Shown here: positions 1 through 11,389 of the stretch, piece by piece
Position numbering within the stretch: position 1 is the first letter of the stretch
How the letters are laid out: every line of letters begins with the position of its first letter
Assembly: GCA_936450465.1 (NCBI GenBank)
Contig: OW388296.1
Location: forward strand, 18,766,526-18,830,525
Length of the DNA stretch: 64,000 nucleotides
Origin: Gibbula magus
Lineage: Eukaryota; Mollusca; Gastropoda; Trochida; Trochidae
Direction of reading: 5' to 3'
The notes under the pieces: model-generated
What the model was told of the DNA's origin: nothing
The model's database searches: none
Seen by the model: only the letters and a program-made list of their open reading frames with translations
Program-made: the position numbers and the translations under genes

Positions 1-22
1 ACACTAAGTAGTTTTTTTTTAC

Positions 23-2735
23 CACAGTATTACATGGAACACGGACGTACCCCCGATTGGATAGAAATGTCTCATGGCAGGAGGTCTCAGACCTGGCGTT
101 CTTTTGAGATGTAGAACTGTGTAGAATATGCATTGCCCAGTGCTGGTGTTGTACAGGTAGGATGCACAGCCTGGGAGAACCAGACAGTTGGACGAGCATT
201 TCAGGTCAGCAAGATAGGGTTCTTTTGATTTATATCCAAGTATTGATGTTGATATAGTCTCATCAGAAACTGCTGGCAAGTGGGTGAATATCCCTCTTGG
301 TCTTAAGTTAGTACTACAAAACACAAATTGTTTTAAACTATCAGGTGAACTTGGAAATCATGGAATTCATAATATTGGAGAAGAGTCAGTCGAGAATATC
401 AGTTCATCATAGTAAATTTAATTTGCTTTTTTAGCAATAGTCGAGATAGATATAAAAGGAGCCTCACCCATGTCTTTGATATTAACTATATTAACACAGG
501 AGTTTGTACAAGATACACACAAAGCGGAGCTTGCAGATTCTAGTTACCTTTATTGTACTGTTGCTAAATACGCATTCTATGGAATAATCCCGCTATCAGT
601 CCACAGTATTGAAAATATGCCATTTTCACTGAGTAGATTAATTCGTTTGGTAGAACAGATACATATTATAATCGGCGAATTATATCAATGAAATAAACCC
701 ACTATCTATCAACAATAGAGAGAGAGCATGATATGTTAGCTCATCTGGGTGAAAATAACATGTTAGCACTACTCACAGGTGAAGCTTTAATAGTTGTATG
801 TCATTAAACAAGGGCCTGAATTATTTTATGACATGCTATTTCGAACGCCCGCTCAACAGGAAAATATATATAATAAATAGAATACCTGCCAATTCTTGAA
901 AATTACGTACCATATTTGGCTCATCTCAGGAGGTAAAAGTTATAAATGTTTACTCCTGGTTGCGCCACTTGTGGAAAAATAAATAAATCTTTCTATTTAA
1001 CTCGGAACTATATCAAATGAATAAGGGGGAGATTATATTTACAATCCAAAGTCATTTTTCATTAGTTTCCATGTATTGTCATTAAACCTGAAGTGAAGCA
1101 TTCGCTTCCCACAGAGATTACTCCCTTCAGATTTCCGATCCTAACCTCTGTTCTAATAGGGCTGGATGTCATGGCTCCAGCAAAGTTCTCAAGCAGGGAA
1201 AGGGAAACCTCATTCTGCATCCCTTCTTCTTAACCAATGGAGATGTCATCCTTCAGCGGTTTGTCGACCGAGTGACTTCAAAGATCTGAGCAGTTGCCCT
1301 TAAAGGGGCTGTAGCACTTCAAATTTCCCATTTATAATGATAGTTTGTGTCATTTATATTTACTTTGGAGGGTAAGACTTCTTATTACGCAAACATAGCA
1401 TCTGTAGTGGTAATAACGGTGTTGCATATAAGGCAAACATTTTATTATTTCGAATTACAAAAACTATTCCCATGACTTAACCAGACAATGTACACACATT
1501 TTTTAACTTGATTTTCCGAAAAGAGAACAGAGGATAGGATCGGAAATCTGAAAGATGTAACCTCTGTGGGAAGAGAATGGAAGTGACGTGAACCGTGACA
1601 TTGCTACCTCATCGAGTTTATGACGTGTTATATAGCATGTGTGTTATTCTAAGGGATTTAAAGTCATGATATTGTGATTCAGATACATGATGGTGTCTGT
1701 GATGGTGCTGTGATATAGGTGATAAAGCAAGAAAATCGTTCAATATCTGCTATCAAATCGATATCTCTGGATTGATCTAGCATACATGTAGCAATATCCC
1801 ATGTTTTGGAATTATAAATTTCAATCAATACGATCTGACATTTGGATTAATATTCCTATTAAATCAGAGTAATACTCAGTTTTAATTATCAAACTACCTT
1901 CTTGTGAATTATCAAATAATTTCAAACCATAATTGTCAGAAAATCAGAAAGGAGTTAATTTTGATCAAATTAAATCATGAGGGCTCTGTTGTGTTGTCTA
2001 ACGTGCAATAATACACTGGGCACTCAGTATGTTGTTGACCTTATCAAGTACCAAACACTAATCAAATTTGGATCATTACAACACAATGCATTGAGGAAAA
2101 AAATCAATACTAACCGTGTATATTTCAAAAAGAAGATTGAACATCACAACATGAACATAGTGTTGTGTTTGTTGTTAAATAGTTCAATAAAGCGAATTAT
2201 TGGTGTATGTTACCATATTTTGCTTGTGTTGTCATATGAGTTATCTGACTGTCACATTAATGTTGATGGCTTGCAAAAAGCTGAAAGGTGTCACAATTTT
2301 GGAAATAATTTCCTGAAGGTGAATTGTTTGTTTATTACTCAAAAAAATATGTATTTGAATAAGCAAGAGAAACATCTCATTTCATACAAAATTAACTTCA
2401 AACCAATTATTCCTCAACACAAACCACTAATCTCCAATTCAAATATAGGCACCATTCCAGAAACAGCAAACACAAGTTCAAACAAGAAAACTCATTTAAC
2501 TGTTACTAATTAACAATTAATGGAATGTATTGTTTAATGATTTACAAGTATATAATAATGTAAGAATTTAACCTATTGCTTGAAAATGTTATTGCTAAAT
2601 TTAATTGGTCACTGTTCATGACAAAATATTTATATAAGAATTCTAATTTCTGGCAATAGGATATCAAAGACGTACGTACCTTCTGACTGTACTCTGGCAA
2701 AGAAAGTACAACATACAAGCGAATATGAACTCCAT
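23..2735 (-). CDS. Secreted PAN/apple-domain protein, 5' part (gene leaves window at left edge)
   Basis: Two exons join in phase: coding exon 1 at 2735-2680 (18 codons + 2 nt, donor GTACGT) and exon 2 at 313-23 (acceptor ..TTTTGTAG, donor GTAAAA). They give about 115 residues before the window ends. Exon 1 encodes a hydrophobic leader, MEFIFACMLYFLCQS, which fits a signal peptide. Exon 2 has the PAN/apple cysteine spacing: C58, C62, C68 and C80 within K-C-S-S-N-C, L-P-G-C and T-G-Q-C. PAN/apple modules bind proteins or glycans in secreted proteins, so the product is probably extracellular. A TATA box lies 48 bp upstream of the ATG. The 2.37 kb intron holds a foldback MITE. The plus-strand gene at 15494-20607 has the same leader + PAN order followed by a C-type lectin domain, so a lectin domain may follow here too, but that is inference because the next exon is outside the window. 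The exon 2 call is firmer than the exon 1 link, which rests on phase match, leader character and TATA position. Confidence 0.7.
1090..1588. mobile_element. Foldback MITE with ~60-bp terminal inverted repeats
   Basis: The left end (CATTCGCTTCCCACAGAG.., 1099 on) and right end (..CTCTGTGGGAAGAGAATG, to 1579) are inverted copies over about 60 bp. The element is about 481 bp and has no coding sequence. Flanks 1090-1098 (GAAGTGAAG) and 1580-1588 (GAAGTGACG) match at 8 of 9 positions, consistent with a 9-bp target duplication as in Mutator-like elements. Related pieces lie at 3618-3672 and, inverted, at 16870-17072. It lies in the intron of the PAN gene. Confidence 0.65.
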
Positions 2736-2782
2736 GACTCACATACACATCCGATCTGACTAACTTTGGCGATATCCCTGTG

Positions 2783-2789
2783 TTTTATA
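2783..2789 (-). promoter_or_regulatory. TATA box of the minus-strand PAN gene
   Basis: TATAAAA on the minus strand (plus: TTTTATA), 48 bp upstream of the chosen ATG at 2735. A transcription start about 30 bp downstream would leave a 5' UTR of roughly 20 nt. The spacing closely matches the EF-hand gene's TATA box at 11378-11385. Confidence 0.5.
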
Positions 2790-3390
2790 CTCATTATCCG
2801 AAGAAATAAATCGTAATTTCTGACTCTATTGGAATATTGATTGTTTAATAATTAGCAACACTGATTGCAAACAATCTAACAAGCATTGGTTGTTTTCTAA
2901 AGATATAAAGAGAGATGATTTCACACAACATGATTTCATTTTGCAGAACAATGCAACGACAGATAGGTGTGAATTAGGTATACAACTTTAAAGGCTTCAC
3001 AATAAATTATCACAAGTGCTAGCATACCTTCTTTTCCCGACCCTAAGTTCATGTATTATTCTGCTTCGTAATCGTGTTTGTTTTATCGAAGAAATTTTGA
3101 TCTTTTCATGCATATATCGTCATATGCATTGTTTTAATTATTGTTTGAAAAGAGGTATGTTCTATTTGTAAAAACGAATGATTCTTTAATGATATTTCAC
3201 CTTTTGTCTTATAATTGCGCTTTAATATTCATGTGGTTTATATATATGCATGTGTAGATAGGCGTTGTCGTACGAAACTCCGCTATACTCTAATAATCGA
3301 TTTCAGATAGATTTTGTCTGATTGGTTCGTAGGCTCTGTGACAAAATAATAACAGAGACAATTTATTGCACCCCCGTGGAAGATACTGTA

Positions 3391-3472
3391 GTTTAATATT
3401 TATACGACAATATTAAACTAATATCATACCCCTGCATGTATGACGTCACAATATTTTGGAATTGTGACGTCA
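3391..3472. repeat. Two adjacent inverted repeats, one with paired TGACGTCA sites
   Basis: GTTTAATATT (3391-3400) pairs with AATATTAAAC (3409-3418). TGACGTCACAAT (3441-3452) pairs exactly with ATTGTGACGTCA (3461-3472). Each outer arm holds the CRE palindrome TGACGTCA. Probably the core of a small palindromic element. Confidence 0.6.
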
Positions 3473-3617
3473 AAGTGGCCGAAGCGCCGTCACAATGGTA
3501 CATGACACTGTATAATCTTAGTTTCAGCATTCTGTCAGTAATTTCGGTTGATTAATATTGCCACTTAAAAAAACAGAACACTAAATCCCTTTTCCAAATA
3601 ATATATTTTTTATCAAT

Positions 3618-3672
3618 TCTCTTCCCACAGAGGTTACTCCCTTCAGATTTCCGATCCTAACCTCTGTTGTTT
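3618..3672 (+). repeat. Solo end of the 1090-1588 MITE family
   Basis: The stretch CTCTTCCCACAGAGGTTACT continuing to CCTAACCTCTGTT matches the left terminal repeat of the 1099-1579 element. No inverted partner is visible nearby, so this is a truncated or solo copy. Confidence 0.55.
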
Positions 3673-4180
3673 TACGCTTGAAATCGGGGGCATAAAGGGA
3701 GTATCCTGATTGGTTGCAATTGAATCTAGTTGTGCAATCAGCGACGCCGTTGTAAAAGTGACATTTGCCAATGACACGTCATAATCATAAATGATGTCGC
3801 GAAATTCCTTGATCTTTGCATGGTGAAAGAAACATTTAGGTTAAAAAAAAAAAAATTCAACATGAAGGTAACGACCAAAATACGCGATATGGACTTATAA
3901 TGAATAACACAAAGATAATATAACAACATTTGGACACGGATTGAGATTGTACAATTTCATCCCGTCACTTCGATGAACTGCACGCGTCATGGTTACATGA
4001 GAATTCATCAAACAAACACAAGCGGAGCCGTTTAAGTTTTTGCTTACTATGATGCGTCAAATACATCAGAAATCACATCTCGTGATGTTTGCACTTACAG
4101 AAACAAGTAGATGAAGAAACCTTTTGGGTGCATATATTAGGAAAACAATATTTGCTGGATAACAATTTCTTTATAGTGTT

Positions 4181-5074
4181 GATATGCGACGTTTCGGGGT
4201 TTATACTCACTCTGAAACGTCATGTATCTACACAATAAAGAAGCTGTTTACCGGAAAATCTTGTTTTCTTATTATTCCACTACTATATACCCCTCAAAGA
4301 CTTTTTGGATTCAGTAGTGGTTGTTTGTGTCAAATTGCTCATCAGACCTACTTGGACGATCCTCAATTACATCGTTATAATCCTAAAACACGTGAGGTGA
4401 TTGCATTCGCTGGCTTTGGTTATAATAATAATAATGTGGATATTTATAATGCGCTACCTTCAGGTACTAATACCTACTCATGGCGCGACCGACATATTAC
4501 CCCTTGTCAACGAGTACAGAACACTCCCTGGGGAGAATACAACCGGTCACCTGTCAGGTGCTCAAAGTTCAACTTCAGACTACCATCGTATCATACCAGG
4601 TACCCATTTACTGATGGGTGGACCGAGGCACACTTCGAACTAAGTCACTTATCCAGGGTGACACCACAAGTCTCTCAACTAATGTCTCAGTGTGGGGCAG
4701 GGAATGACCCTTCAAACTCTCAGTTTATCCAGCAATGTAGCGGGGAACCCACCCATGCGGCGAGCCGCGCCCATTGTTGCTGAACTTCACTGATAGCGGT
4801 CAACTGAGCTATGCACAGGACCACGTACCACCACTTGACTTAAGTGACGGGTACTGTAATGCCGATTTAAGGCAAGATAATTGAAAAATATGAAGGCAGG
4901 CAACAAGTCCAACGAATGAATTGAAGTTATCAATGAATGCACATATGCCTGCTTACAACAGCTTTTGATTGGCATAAAGGTTATTTGCCCCAAAACACAA
5001 TTTGGATTATACCTTAGTTTGCAATGGTATTTTCCTGAATAAAGACGCTGATTAAAGACAATGTATTAATAATT
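4181..5074. other. No gene recognised; retroelement-tail-like start and a 199-codon ORF of doubtful meaning
   Basis: At 4189-4245 an inverted pair GACGTTTC..GAAACGTC is followed by AATAAAGAAGCTG, resembling the GAAACGTC..AATAAAGAAG tails in the duplicated region. The plus ORF 4184-4783 overlaps another open frame, has no domain I recognise and looks like repeat sequence. The remainder to 5074 is plain AT-rich DNA. Confidence 0.4.
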
Positions 5075-5105
5075 ATATTATATTATATTATATTATATTA
5101 TATTG
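5075..5105. repeat. (TATTA)n microsatellite
   Basis: About six tandem TATTA units, just beyond the 3' end of the EF-hand gene. Confidence 0.9.
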
Positions 5106-5291
5106 TGATAAACTCATTGGTGTACGTTTGAAGTTGCATTTTTGGAGACCAGTTCTATATTTACTACGTTCAGTAGAATTTTCTATGCATGTTTACACGC
5201 ATAACTTGAAGAATACTTGAAGAAAGGCACGGTAAAACAATTATAAACACATATTTGATTCATAGGAAATATGCGTTTATTCAGAGCTCCA

Positions 5292-5301
5292 TTTATTTAT
5301 T
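5292..5301 (-). terminator. Polyadenylation signal of the EF-hand gene
   Basis: Two overlapping AATAAA hexamers on the minus strand (plus: TTTATTTATT), about 30-38 nt past the TGA at 5332-5330. A third AATAAA lies at about 5275-5280. Confidence 0.65.
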
Positions 5302-5329
5302 GAATTACAATTCTGTCCCAAGACGTTGG

Positions 5330-8300
5330 TCAATGCTGAAGGGATTCCGTTTGTACAAGTTCCACAAGGGTCATCAGATCTAAAACAGTAACGTAAACGT
5401 TGCTAATCCATTGTGAATAATGTTTCGGCTAATGAAAATTGCTTTAAATTAAGAATCTCCCGTGAAATTATTTCGTGCATACATGATATAATGACAGCTA
5501 CATGTAGCTTGGCGAAACAAATATCAGCATTGCGAAAGTTCAAATAAAAATGCTATAGGAAGAATGCAGCTTATTGTAACGTCAACACCATGTTTCATGT
5601 TTGAAGGGGGTGTGACCTTTCATTTTGTTCTTCTTGGGGAAATTATCTTCATTATTGATATTTCACTCATAAAATAATTTTAAATCAATATATATTAAAA
5701 TATAAATTGTATAGGTAAAAGTATTCTTTGTGATTACCGAATTACACACCATCAGTCCATTGATATACCACAAGCCAATCGAACTCGGACCTGCACCTCA
5801 GCCACTCCAGAAAACTTATATTAAAATCCAAGCTCACCTGAGCGACTAAGCTGGTAGTCCTTATCCACATCAGCCAATAAGAGTAGAGTCCGGGCCTCCT
5901 CCTGTGAGTACCCCAGCTCCCCGTCCAGGTAGGTCAGTACCGTGTACAACTCCATCTCCTTCACCACCCCGTCGTCGTTCACGTCGAAGTCGACAAAGGT
6001 CGACAACATCAGCCCCTTCTCTGTGTCGAGCTTGAAGTGATCCTCCTGAGACCCTGAGGTTGAAAATCAGCTGTATAGTATTGATAGAACAAACAGGTAA
6101 ATATGTTGCGTCTATTATTGTGTTTAGATTGTACTTACCCTGTCGGCAAGCTGGGGTTGAACGTAACGAATTTAGACCACCAACGCCATTCCATTAACCT
6201 TTAGCCTGCTGGATTGTTTTCAGGTTTTTGCAGAGAGCGTCAGATTTGTAAATTTGTCACAATTACGTCACATGGGTATCCTTCATTTAAAGTTTTTCTC
6301 GCCTTAGTAATTAACATAATCTTAAAATAATTAAAATAAATATCTGAGTCACATATTTTTCTAACTTATTATTGTCATAAAAAATTATTAATAAGTGTAA
6401 TATTTTTCAAATATCAATTATTTTTACACTTGTCTATGGGAAAAATGAAATAATACAGTAGTTCTAGAATTGTACTACATTTTCAAACTCGAATTATTTT
6501 GTCAATAATTATTTATGCAGCCCAATTTTTACACCATTTTGTTCAGAATTAAATTTTATACCAGAAAAAAATTATGTTGATGGTATGTGTTTACCTTTCA
6601 GAAAACAAGAGCCCGTCATAAACGATCTCCGTTGTATTTATAAAATTTCGACGTAATTTGTAACAATGGATATTCTTCAGTGAACAATGCATTTACTTCC
6701 GTGAGAAATATTTGTAAAATAATGCATCAATCGTGATAAAATTTACACAAAAGGTTAACACATCTATTCACTTTTCTGTGTTCCAAATATAAGCATATGA
6801 CATTACAGTTTTTATATATTCCGACGTCAATCAGTCATCGATATCTCGAAACATGACAGTCAACAAACACTCGGCGCTCGCCATTGTTATGCATTTCCTT
6901 CGCCGATTACAGATTTGTTCAAATCAACAAATCTAATGATCTAAATCATTTTGTAAAGAATCCATTTAAAACCAAAGTAAGAACACATTTTTCCAAATGT
7001 CTGTTGAATATTTAATGTCAACATGGTCTTGAAAAGTTGAAAAATACAATCAAAATTTCGTTCGGGTAGCGTTGTCGTATTTGTAAACAATGTCACGTGA
7101 TTAGCTTGGGTGTACAAAATTGATCATGTGACCATCTATGTTTCGTTTGTCATTTCACTGTAAATTCGCCGATTCAAACATTAGTTATTCACATTTATTC
7201 TTTGAAATGTATTTGTTTGTCATTCTTGTTAATTTCATGGATGTTATAACATGTGCATTCATTTAATTCGTATCAGAACAAAATATTGTGTGAAAAAGCC
7301 GAGACGACACAATGGCCTCCATTTGCAATGAATTCGAACTGACAGGTCTATCTATGATTTCGTTTGAAAACGGGTATAATTTCTATCAAATTCCAAATGA
7401 AAACTTTAAAATAATCAACATGAATCATTTAGCAATTGTATTCATACAATTATTTCACATAGACGAGACTTGTTAATTCGTAATTTACTTTTTAGCGAGA
7501 TAGGGTTACTGCTACTGTTTCACGGCTCCATTTCAACTTGTGAAATCGCAGACCAGAAAGTCGGTCCATGTCATGTCAAACACATTTCGTACTTCGAATG
7601 TAACCTCATACATGATCACGATTTGTGATAATGGTAGGATATGACATTTATTTTTCATATATGTATAAATTATAATCAAAATGCAAATTTACTCACAGTG
7701 ATTTTAATCGTAAAAACAATGTTACATCCGGGGGGTTGGTGAACTTATGCAAATTTATCGGGTCAAGGACACTGACTCTACGAACTGATGAAATAATCAT
7801 TACAACCTCATTTTTTTGTTTTTAGATCGATTTTTATAAAACAACATCGTTATGGGTGTCAATTTGTTTAATTTAAACAATTAATAACACTCTATGGTTA
7901 GATCGACGACCATTTCTAAAAATAGATACAGCTACTGTTTGCTTGACGTTCACTTTGAGTCGCGTCAAATGAGAAAATCGCGGGAACATTTCATGGGGTG
8001 CATTGAAAATTGGCCGATTTGGCACTGCTATTGATGACACATTGGATATATTACTATATTTGGAAACGAGAATTGACAAACAATGCACAGATACATTTTT
8101 ATTTATTTGTGGAAGATTGTGAGATTCAAAAAGTGTAAGTGAAGTTCTGTATTTATTTTCATGGATTTTACAAAAAGTAATCGATTGATGTTTTCATTTG
8201 CCGTTATTTTCGCAAATTTGTCATTATTTTTTAACAAGATTATATTCAATGTCTAAATTTTTTAATAAGCTAGGTGACAATATTCTGAACATAATGATGT

Positions 8301-11300
8301 AAAATTTATGCATTTGGCATGCACTTACTATAGAATTTCAACCCTTTGAATCGAATAGGTAACAATTTCATAACGACGTCAAACACGCACCTGCAGGCAA
8401 TTTTGTGATTGAAAATACGTTCAAGATTTTTAATTCGTCATTTCTCAATAAAATAAAATTTTACAGATATACTAATTACAACACGTGAAAGTCCATTGAT
8501 TTCTGATTCGGAAAATGTGAACTTTTTCATGTATCACAGAACTTTGTCACACACTTATGTCGTATGCATGTCAAAGGGTCAAACGTCAGTGACGTGTCAA
8601 TATATAATAATCCTGTGGGCGCAAATGTGGCCTCTAGCGTGCAGGAGCTTAACTGTTATAAACTGAGGTACAACAGAAACTTTACACCTCAGTTGGTTGT
8701 ATCATATGTTTGATTTTCAATTAGTCATACTCTAAAACTGAAAAGTGCAGGCGTTTAGTCATCAGCCAAGGAATACTTCTATGTGGTTTAAATGTTTTTG
8801 GGGAAAAATGAAATTTCAAATTTATAAATGCTTCCAAAATTAATTTGGTTAAACCACAACTGTTCATTGTCATATAAGACATCTGCTAAGTAAAAATCAA
8901 TAAATGTGCCTCATTCTGCACACATTCACAACACTATAAACATGGTGTAAAAATGATTTTATACCCCTTGGTCCTTTCAGTGACTCTAACTCTGCATGTT
9001 TGAAAAAAAACCGAATATGATTGTTTGCCGAATGAGAACATCAAATAATACCCCGGTTCTATCATATCAATTTGTTTTGTTATTTTTACTGTATGAGTGA
9101 AACAATAGGGTGTAAAGTTTCTTTTGTCCCTCAGTTTAGTATATTCCAATTGCAGCATTTGTATTTAGGTGTAGCAATAAAACCTCTATTGTTACAGGGT
9201 GACTAATAGAATTTTATATAACAAAAGATGATGTTTCTTTTCTATAAAGGAGACTGCATGCTTTGCAACGGAAGCAACAACGAGCTCCAAATTCATCAAT
9301 TCGCCGCAATGAATACATTCTTCATCTTATCCATGTATTATTATTATGAGCTCAGTGTTATTGATACAACTAACATGTAGTATATACCATTTATCATAAG
9401 TAACCGGTTCTAATGTAGACTAAGTACTAATCACATCTACAGATTAATCGTGGTTTAAACATATTTTATTGACCTAAAGGTCAATAGGATTTGACACAAG
9501 AGAGATACTAACTAGGCGTTCTTCTATATACAAGTGAGTTTATTAGAACATTATAAATATTCAACAAAATGTGAATCAATACAAAAAAATTACATTATGA
9601 TATGTACAAGAAATGTACAGTGCAGTATGATAAAATGTAAAACAATTTCAAGAATCGTAATGTTATATATCTCTACCATTCATATCTTACCAATGAATAT
9701 ATAAACATAGTAGTAATAGGTATTAATATGTTGGGTTTTACATGCTATTTAAAGTCAAACTATCTAAAGGTTCTGTCAAGCTTTATCAAATAGTTTCCGG
9801 TGTCTTATACAATCAAAATACGTATAAGGTATTCTCTGCAACATGTACATTTTCAGGTACATTTAGTCATCTGGATACCATTTGTAAATTCCTACCTTCT
9901 GTTAAAAGAACGGTACTCACTGTTTCAAAAAATGTCAATTTACTTAAAAGATTTTATTTTATTTCTGAAAAATAAACATTATGTTTATCGAGTCTACTTT
10001 CTATCGCTACAAATTTGGAATTCAGCCTTAGATCCAACGATGAAGTAGGCGTCGTTATACATAATAGCCTCCACGGAGAACAATCAATAAGTGACAACTA
10101 TTGTGATGATAACATATCATGTGATCGTAATATCACTCACTTAATCAACAATAAAAATACAGTACGATAAATACAATAAGAGACACATCGCATACAGTAC
10201 AACGTAACTTACATAAAAAAAACAACGTAACTTACATACAGTACAACGTAACGTACATACAGTACAACGTAACTTACATACAGTACAACGTAACTTACAT
10301 ACGGTACAACATAACTTACATACAGTACAACGTAACTTACATACAGTACAACGTAACTTACATACTGTACAACGTAACTTACATACAGTACAACATAACT
10401 TACAGACAGTACAACGTAACTTACAGACAGTACAACGTTACTTACATACAGTACAACATAACTTACATACAGTACAACGTAACTCACATACAATAAAACG
10501 TAACTTACATACAGTACAACGTAACTTACATACGGTACAACATAACTTACATACAGTACAACGTAACTTACATACAGTACAACGTAACTTACATACAGTA
10601 CAACGTAACTTACATACAGTACAACATAACTTACAGACAGTACAACGTACCTTACATACAGTAGAACGTATCTTACATGCAGTACAACGTAACTTACAGA
10701 CAAAATAACGTAACTTACATACAGTACAACGTAACTTACATACAGTACAACATAACTTACATACAGTACAACGTAATTTATATACAGTACAACGTAACTT
10801 ACATTTAGTACAACATAACTAACATACAGTACAACGTAACTTACATACAGTACAACGTAACTTACAGACAGTACAACGTAACTTACAGACAGTACAACGT
10901 ATCTTACAATCAGTACAACGTAACTTACAGACAAACTAACGTATCTTACAATCAGTACAACGTAACTTACAGACAGTACAACGTAACTTACATACAGTAT
11001 AACGTAACTTACAGACAGTACAACGTAACTTACATACAGTATAACGTAACTTACATGCAGTACAACGTAACTTACATACATTGCAACGTAACTTTCATAC
11101 AGTACAACGTAACTTTCATACATTACAGCGTAACTTTCATACAGTACAACATAACTTACATACAGTACAACGTAACTTACAGACAGTACAACGTTACTTA
11201 CAGACAAAACAACGTAACGTACAGACAGTACAACGTAACTTACATACATTACAACGTCACTTACATACAACGTAACTTACCAAGTGTAAGAGCACATACA

Positions 11301-11338
11301 ACTGCGAGGAGAGCAGCAGCACGGATGACGGAGACCAT
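5330..11338 (-). CDS. Small secreted protein with two EF-hands, complete, three exons
   Basis: Exons 11338-11281, 6053-5838 and 5379-5330 (58 + 216 + 50 nt = 108 codons with stop) join in matching phases 1/1 at consensus GT..AG sites and give 107 residues. Residues 1-19 (MVSVIRAAALLAVVCALTL) form a classic signal peptide, leaving about 88 mature residues. EF-hand loop 1 is DVNDDGVVKEME (43-54), fully canonical. Loop 2 is DVDKDYQLSRSD (81-92), with Tyr for the usual Gly at position 6 and Asp at position 12. The last exon supplies position 12 and the exiting helix (LMTLVELV). A calcium-binding role outside the cell or in secretory compartments follows from the family; a specific role such as shell or immune function is not shown. 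Two AATAAA signals follow the stop and a TATA box precedes the ATG. Intron 1 (5.2 kb) opens with a 21-bp minisatellite whose units repeat the donor. Splicing is inferred, not observed. Confidence 0.88.
6054..10190. other. Bulk of EF-hand intron 1; no gene seen
   Basis: AT-rich, with dense stops in all frames. No additional exon with open frame and splice sites could be found, although a donor-like GTAAGTAC occurs on the minus strand at about 6139. A short palindrome TTGACCTAAAGGTCAA lies near 9470. ORFs at 7873-8088, 8934-9158 and 9742-10048 show no domain. Confidence 0.5.
10191..11280. repeat. 21-bp minisatellite, about 51 units, beginning exactly at the EF-hand gene's first 5' splice site
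   Basis: The unit is 21 bp. On the minus (transcribed) strand it reads GTAAGTTACG followed by TTGTACTGTAT, with scattered substitutions. The last plus-strand base, 11280, is the first base of intron 1, so the authentic donor GTAAGTTACG is the first unit's start. Because 21 is a multiple of 3, long stop-free frames arise on both strands (for example 10209-11270); these are heptapeptide artefacts, not genes. One short break (poly-A) lies near 10215. Confidence 0.93.
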
Positions 11339-11377
11339 GGTTGATGATCAGATAGTGCTGGCATGTACCAGAAACCT

Positions 11378-11385
11378 CTTTTATA
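11378..11385 (-). promoter_or_regulatory. TATA box of the EF-hand gene
   Basis: TATAAAAG on the minus strand, 40-47 bp upstream of the ATG at 11338. It implies a start near 11350 and a 5' UTR of only 10-20 nt, and it supports the exon 1 assignment. Confidence 0.6.
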
Positions 11386-11389
11386 GATA

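Larger units (their letters stand above)
2790..4180. other. Intergenic, no gene; small inverted repeats
   Basis: No exon with credible splice context was found between the PAN gene promoter and 4180. Contents are AT-rich sequence, the palindromic pair at 3391-3472 and a solo MITE end at 3618-3672. Short ORFs here have no recognisable domain. Confidence 0.5.

Noticed and set aside
1977..2513. 178-codon plus ORF
   Set aside because: Low-complexity AT-rich composition, no domain, no promoter or splice support; it lies in the intron of the minus-strand PAN gene.
4184..4783. 199-codon plus ORF
   Set aside because: Overlaps a second open frame, contains repeat-like sequence and no recognisable domain.
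6130..6230. Possible extra EF-hand gene exon before GTAAGTAC (minus strand)
   Set aside because: No frame of the candidate exon is open from a usable acceptor to the donor, whereas 11281 joins 6053 in phase without it.
10191..11280. CRISPR array
   Set aside because: Units are contiguous 21-mers with no spacers, in a eukaryotic intron.
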